Of a DNA stretch of 17,382 nucleotides, positions 15,196-17,382 are shown piece by piece. This stretch comes from Caulobacteraceae bacterium (GTDB lineage Bacteria > Pseudomonadota > Alphaproteobacteria > Caulobacterales > Caulobacteraceae): positions 1-17,382 of the forward strand of contig CANMXH010000024.1 in the NCBI GenBank assembly GCA_947501315.1, given 5' to 3'. The translations under genes and the position numbers were made by a program. The first letter of the stretch is position 1, and each line of letters starts with the position of its first letter. The notes beneath the pieces are model-generated. The model was given only the letters and a program-made list of their open reading frames with translations. It was not told the origin of the DNA and ran no database searches.

Positions 15196-15831
15196 ATGAG
15201 ACTTTTGCTTCTTGCGGCCGCCGGCGGCGCGGCTCTCGCCGTCGCCAGCTGCGCCACCATGTCCAAGGACCAGTGCCTGGCCGGGGCCTGGGGGGAGGTC
15301 GGCTATCGGGACGGCTCTGAAGGCAGGCCGATGAGCGTACTGGCGGACCATGAGAGCGCCTGCGCCGAATATGGCGTGGCCCCGGATCCGGTGGCCTATC
15401 GCTCGGCCCGGGCGGACGGGCTGAACGGCTATTGCCGTTGGGAGCGCGGCTTCGAGGAGGGACGCACCGGGGACACCTATCACGGGGTCTGCACACCCTC
15501 GCAGGAGGACGAATTCCTGCCCGCCTATCGCGACGGTCAGATCGTATATGCGGCTGAGCAGGCGCTGAGCAGCGCCCGCAGCAGTGTGTCCAGCCTCGGC
15601 TCCCGGCTCGAGGAGCTGGACGACAAGATCAGGGCCAAACAGGCCGAAGCGCGCGCTGAAGGCCTGACCGACGAACAGCGCGGCGCAATCCGCGACCGGA
15701 TTCAGGAAATCCGTCGCGAGCGCGCGGACACCGAACGCGACTGGCGCCGGGCGCAGGATGCGGTCGATGAAGCCGAATTCGGCGTGCGCGATGTTCGTCG
15801 CCGGTTTCAGGGGCAGTACGGCGGCTGGTAA
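15196..15831 (+). CDS. DUF2799-like lipoprotein with C-terminal coiled coil
   Basis: A 211-residue putative lipoprotein. The signal peptide MRLLLLAAAGGAALAVASC ends in a VASC lipobox with Cys19 as the lipidation site, and Ala follows at +2, consistent with outer-membrane sorting. The middle region (about 25-120) matches DUF2799 by its spaced Cys/Trp and repeated Y-x-DG/G-x-EG pattern: WGEVGYRDGSEG, HESACAEYG, DGLNGYCRWERGFEEGRTGDTYHGVC and FLPAYRDG. Residues about 122-205 are rich in Glu, Arg and Ala with heptad spacing (LGSRLEELDDKIRAKQAEAR, then IQEIRRERADTERDWRRAQD), a predicted coiled coil. Function is unknown. GGAG (15181-15184) is 11 nt from ATG 15196, rather far. It converges on fba with 19 bp between stops and no hairpin. 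Confidence 0.85.
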   Translation: MRLLLLAAAGGAALAVASCATMSKDQCLAGAWGEVGYRDGSEGRPMSVLADHESACAEYGVAPDPVAYRSARADGLNGYCRWERGFEEGRTGDTYHGVCTPSQEDEFLPAYRDGQIVYAAEQALSSARSSVSSLGSRLEELDDKIRAKQAEARAEGLTDEQRGAIRDRIQEIRRERADTERDWRRAQDAVDEAEFGVRDVRRRFQGQYGGW

Positions 15832-15850
15832 GGACCGGACCCCGACGGCT

Positions 15851-16936
15851 TCAGGCGGCCTTGGTGGCCGAGGCACCGAAATGCGGGTTCAGCTCGCCGC
15901 TGGCATAGCGTTTGGCCATCTGAGCGGTGGAGAGCGGCCGGATTTTTGAGGCCTGGCCCTCGCAGCCGAACTCCTGGAAGCGCTGCTGGCAGACCTTGCG
16001 CATCGCCTCCTTGGCGGGCTTCAGCCAGGCGCGCGGATCGAACTCGCCCGGCTTTTCCGCCAGCAGTTTGCGCACCGCGCCGGTCATGGCCATGCGGTTG
16101 TCGGTGTCGATGTTGATCTTGCGCACACCGTGTTTGATGCCGCGCTGGATTTCCTCGACCGGCACGCCCCAGGTCTGGGGCATCTGGCCGCCATAGGCGT
16201 TGATGATGTCCTGCAGGTCCTGCGGCACCGAGGACGAGCCGTGCATCACCAGATGGGTGTCCGGCAGACGGCGGTGGATTTCCTCGATCACATTCATGGC
16301 CAGGACGGCACCGTCCGGCTTGCGGCTGAATTTGTAGGCCCCGTGGCTGGTGCCCATGGCGATGGCCAGGGCGTCGACCTGGGTCTCGCGCACGAAGTCC
16401 ACGGCCTGGTCCGGGTCGGTCAGCAGGGCGGAGTGGTCCAGCTTGCCCTCGAAGCCGTGGCCGTCCTCGGCCTCGCCCATGCCGGTTTCCAGCGAGCCCA
16501 GAACGCCCAGTTCGCCCTCGACCGAGACGCCGCAGGCGTGGGCCATCTGGACCACGCGGCGGGTGACGTCGACGTTGTATTCGTAGCTGGCGGGGGTCTT
16601 GGCATCCTCCTCCAGCGAGCCGTCCATCATGACGGAGGTGAAGCCGTACTGGATGGCGGTGGCGCAGGTGGCGGGGCCGTTGCCGTGGTCCTGGTGCATG
16701 CAGACCGGGATGTGTGGATACAGTTCGGCCAGGGCGTCGATCAGCTTGGCCAGGACTATGTCATTGGCGTAGCTGCGCGCGCCGCGGCTGGCCTGGATGA
16801 TGACCGGGGCGTTGACCGCCTCGGCGGCCTCCATGATGGCCAGGCCCTGTTCCATGTTGTTGATGTTGTAGGCGGGCAGGCCGTAGTCGTTCTCCGCTGC
16901 ATGATCGAGCAGCTGTCGCAGCGTGATGCGCGCCAT
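15851..16936 (-). CDS. fba: Fructose-bisphosphate aldolase, class II (Calvin-cycle subtype)
   Basis: A 361-residue zinc-dependent aldolase interconverting fructose 1,6-bisphosphate with dihydroxyacetone phosphate and glyceraldehyde 3-phosphate. Catalytic Asp83 and zinc ligand His84 are in CMHQDHGNG. SVEGELGVLGSLETGMGE carries the metal-site glutamate region, AIAMGTSHGAYKF and LVMHGSSSVP supply further zinc histidines, and INIDTDNRMAMTGAVRK binds phosphate. The long insert and C-terminus (QQRFQEFGCEGQASKIRPLS) mark the TIGR01521 subtype found in alphaproteobacteria and autotrophs. ATG 16936 has AGGAG (16944-16948) 7 nt upstream. pgk lies just upstream on the same strand, so the two are probably cotranscribed. 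Presence of this subtype does not imply CO2 fixation. Confidence 0.95.
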   Translation of the reverse strand: MARITLRQLLDHAAENDYGLPAYNINNMEQGLAIMEAAEAVNAPVIIQASRGARSYANDIVLAKLIDALAELYPHIPVCMHQDHGNGPATCATAIQYGFTSVMMDGSLEEDAKTPASYEYNVDVTRRVVQMAHACGVSVEGELGVLGSLETGMGEAEDGHGFEGKLDHSALLTDPDQAVDFVRETQVDALAIAMGTSHGAYKFSRKPDGAVLAMNVIEEIHRRLPDTHLVMHGSSSVPQDLQDIINAYGGQMPQTWGVPVEEIQRGIKHGVRKINIDTDNRMAMTGAVRKLLAEKPGEFDPRAWLKPAKEAMRKVCQQRFQEFGCEGQASKIRPLSTAQMAKRYASGELNPHFGASATKAA

Positions 16937-17007
16937 GGGGTGTCTCCTGGGACCGTCTGTTTTGCCGGTGGTCTAGCGTCACAGGCGCGCGAAGTCACGC
17001 ATTGTTA

Positions 17008-17026
17008 CAGGGCGTCCTGCCCCCTG
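17008..17026 (-). terminator. Weak hairpin in the pgk-fba spacer
   Basis: CAGGG (17008-17012) can pair with CCCTG (17022-17026) around a 9-nt loop, beginning 12 bp after the pgk stop on the - strand; the RNA continues TAACAAT. It could attenuate pgk-fba read-through or stabilise a processed end. The stem is short, so this is tentative. Confidence 0.25.
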
Positions 17027-17037
17027 GAGGGTGTAGG

Positions 17038-17382
17038 TCAGGCCCGCAGGGCCTCGACGCCGGGCAGGGGTTTGCCCTCCATCCATTCCAGGAAGGCCCC
17101 GCCGGCGGTGGAGACGAAGGTCATGTCGTCGGCCACGCCCGCGTGGTGCAGGGCCGCGACCGTGTCGCCGCCGCCGCCGACTGCGACGAGATGTCCGCCC
17201 CGGGTGCGCGCCGCCACATGGTGGGCAACCGCGACTGTTGCGGCGTCAAAGGGCGGGACCTCGAACACACCTAGCGGGCCGTTCCAGATCAGGGTCTTCG
17301 AGGCGTCGATGGCGGCGGTCAGGCGGGCGACCGTGGCCGGGCCGGCGTCGAGGATCTTGTCATCGGCCGACAGCGGCTGGCC
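17038..17382 (-). CDS. pgk: Phosphoglycerate kinase, C-terminal part (partial at window edge)
   Basis: The C-terminal 114 residues of PGK, which makes ATP from 1,3-bisphosphoglycerate; the frame is open to the window edge. Diagnostic blocks are KTLIWNGPLGVFEVPPFDAAT (nucleotide-binding region), HLVAVGGGGDTVAAL (glycine-rich loop; GGGD contacts the nucleotide phosphates) and the C-terminal TFVSTAGGAFLEWMEGKPLPGVEAL. The start lies outside the window. fba follows with a 101-bp gap on the same strand, a common glycolytic pairing (often gap-pgk-fba) in alphaproteobacteria. Confidence 0.96.
   Translation of the reverse strand, partial: GQPLSADDKILDAGPATVARLTAAIDASKTLIWNGPLGVFEVPPFDAATVAVAHHVAARTRGGHLVAVGGGGDTVAALHHAGVADDMTFVSTAGGAFLEWMEGKPLPGVEALRA

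Overview
The window is GC-rich, tightly packed chromosomal DNA from an alphaproteobacterium. The gene content points to Caulobacterales, most likely Brevundimonas, Caulobacter or a close relative: a Rhodobacter/Caulobacter-type gene transfer agent (GTA) tail module, a class II Calvin-type fructose-bisphosphate aldolase beside phosphoglycerate kinase, an rluD-rpoH pair, and an archaeal/alphaproteobacterial-type SerC. The genus is inferred from remembered protein similarity, not from a search. I see no tRNA, rRNA, CRISPR array, insertion sequence or integrase.

Left part (1-6221, mostly + strand): the distal tail end of a GTA or GTA-like prophage cluster. A 19-residue C-terminal stub (probably the tape-measure protein) is followed by a DUF805 membrane-protein gene on the opposite strand. 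Then come four tightly coupled tail-tip genes: the gp12-like distal tail protein, the gp13-like hub, the gp14-like NlpC/P60 cell-wall peptidase and the gp15-like TIM-barrel 'megatron'. In the Rhodobacter GTA these four proteins form the baseplate that contacts the recipient and breaches its wall. Three local oddities lie here: the antisense DUF805 gene, a duplicated gp12 start split by a palindromic element, and a hub protein that looks about 65-75 residues short.

Middle part (6222-9753, + strand): a CbpA-type DnaJ, serC (serine biosynthesis, start overlapping the dnaJ stop) and purA (AMP branch of purine synthesis), ending in a probable terminator. A receiver-domain protein follows (9846-10652) whose phosphoacceptor aspartate is replaced by glutamate. 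Next is a divergent pair: an exported alpha/beta hydrolase on the - strand and kynureninase (kynU) on the + strand, possibly two steps of tryptophan catabolism.

Right part (12899-17382, mostly - strand): a perfect 13-bp-stem hairpin separates convergent kynU and rpoH. rpoH (heat-shock sigma-32) lies downstream of rluD (23S rRNA pseudouridine synthase), with a 215-bp spacer holding two inverted repeats and a sigma-32-like promoter candidate. A DUF2799-like coiled-coil lipoprotein gene runs on the + strand. The window closes with fba and the 3' end of pgk, both on the - strand and probably one glycolytic operon (pgk then fba).

Starts were chosen by Shine-Dalgarno (SD) spacing and family alignment from memory. 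GTG or TTG starts are proposed for dnaJ, purA, rluD and the receiver protein.
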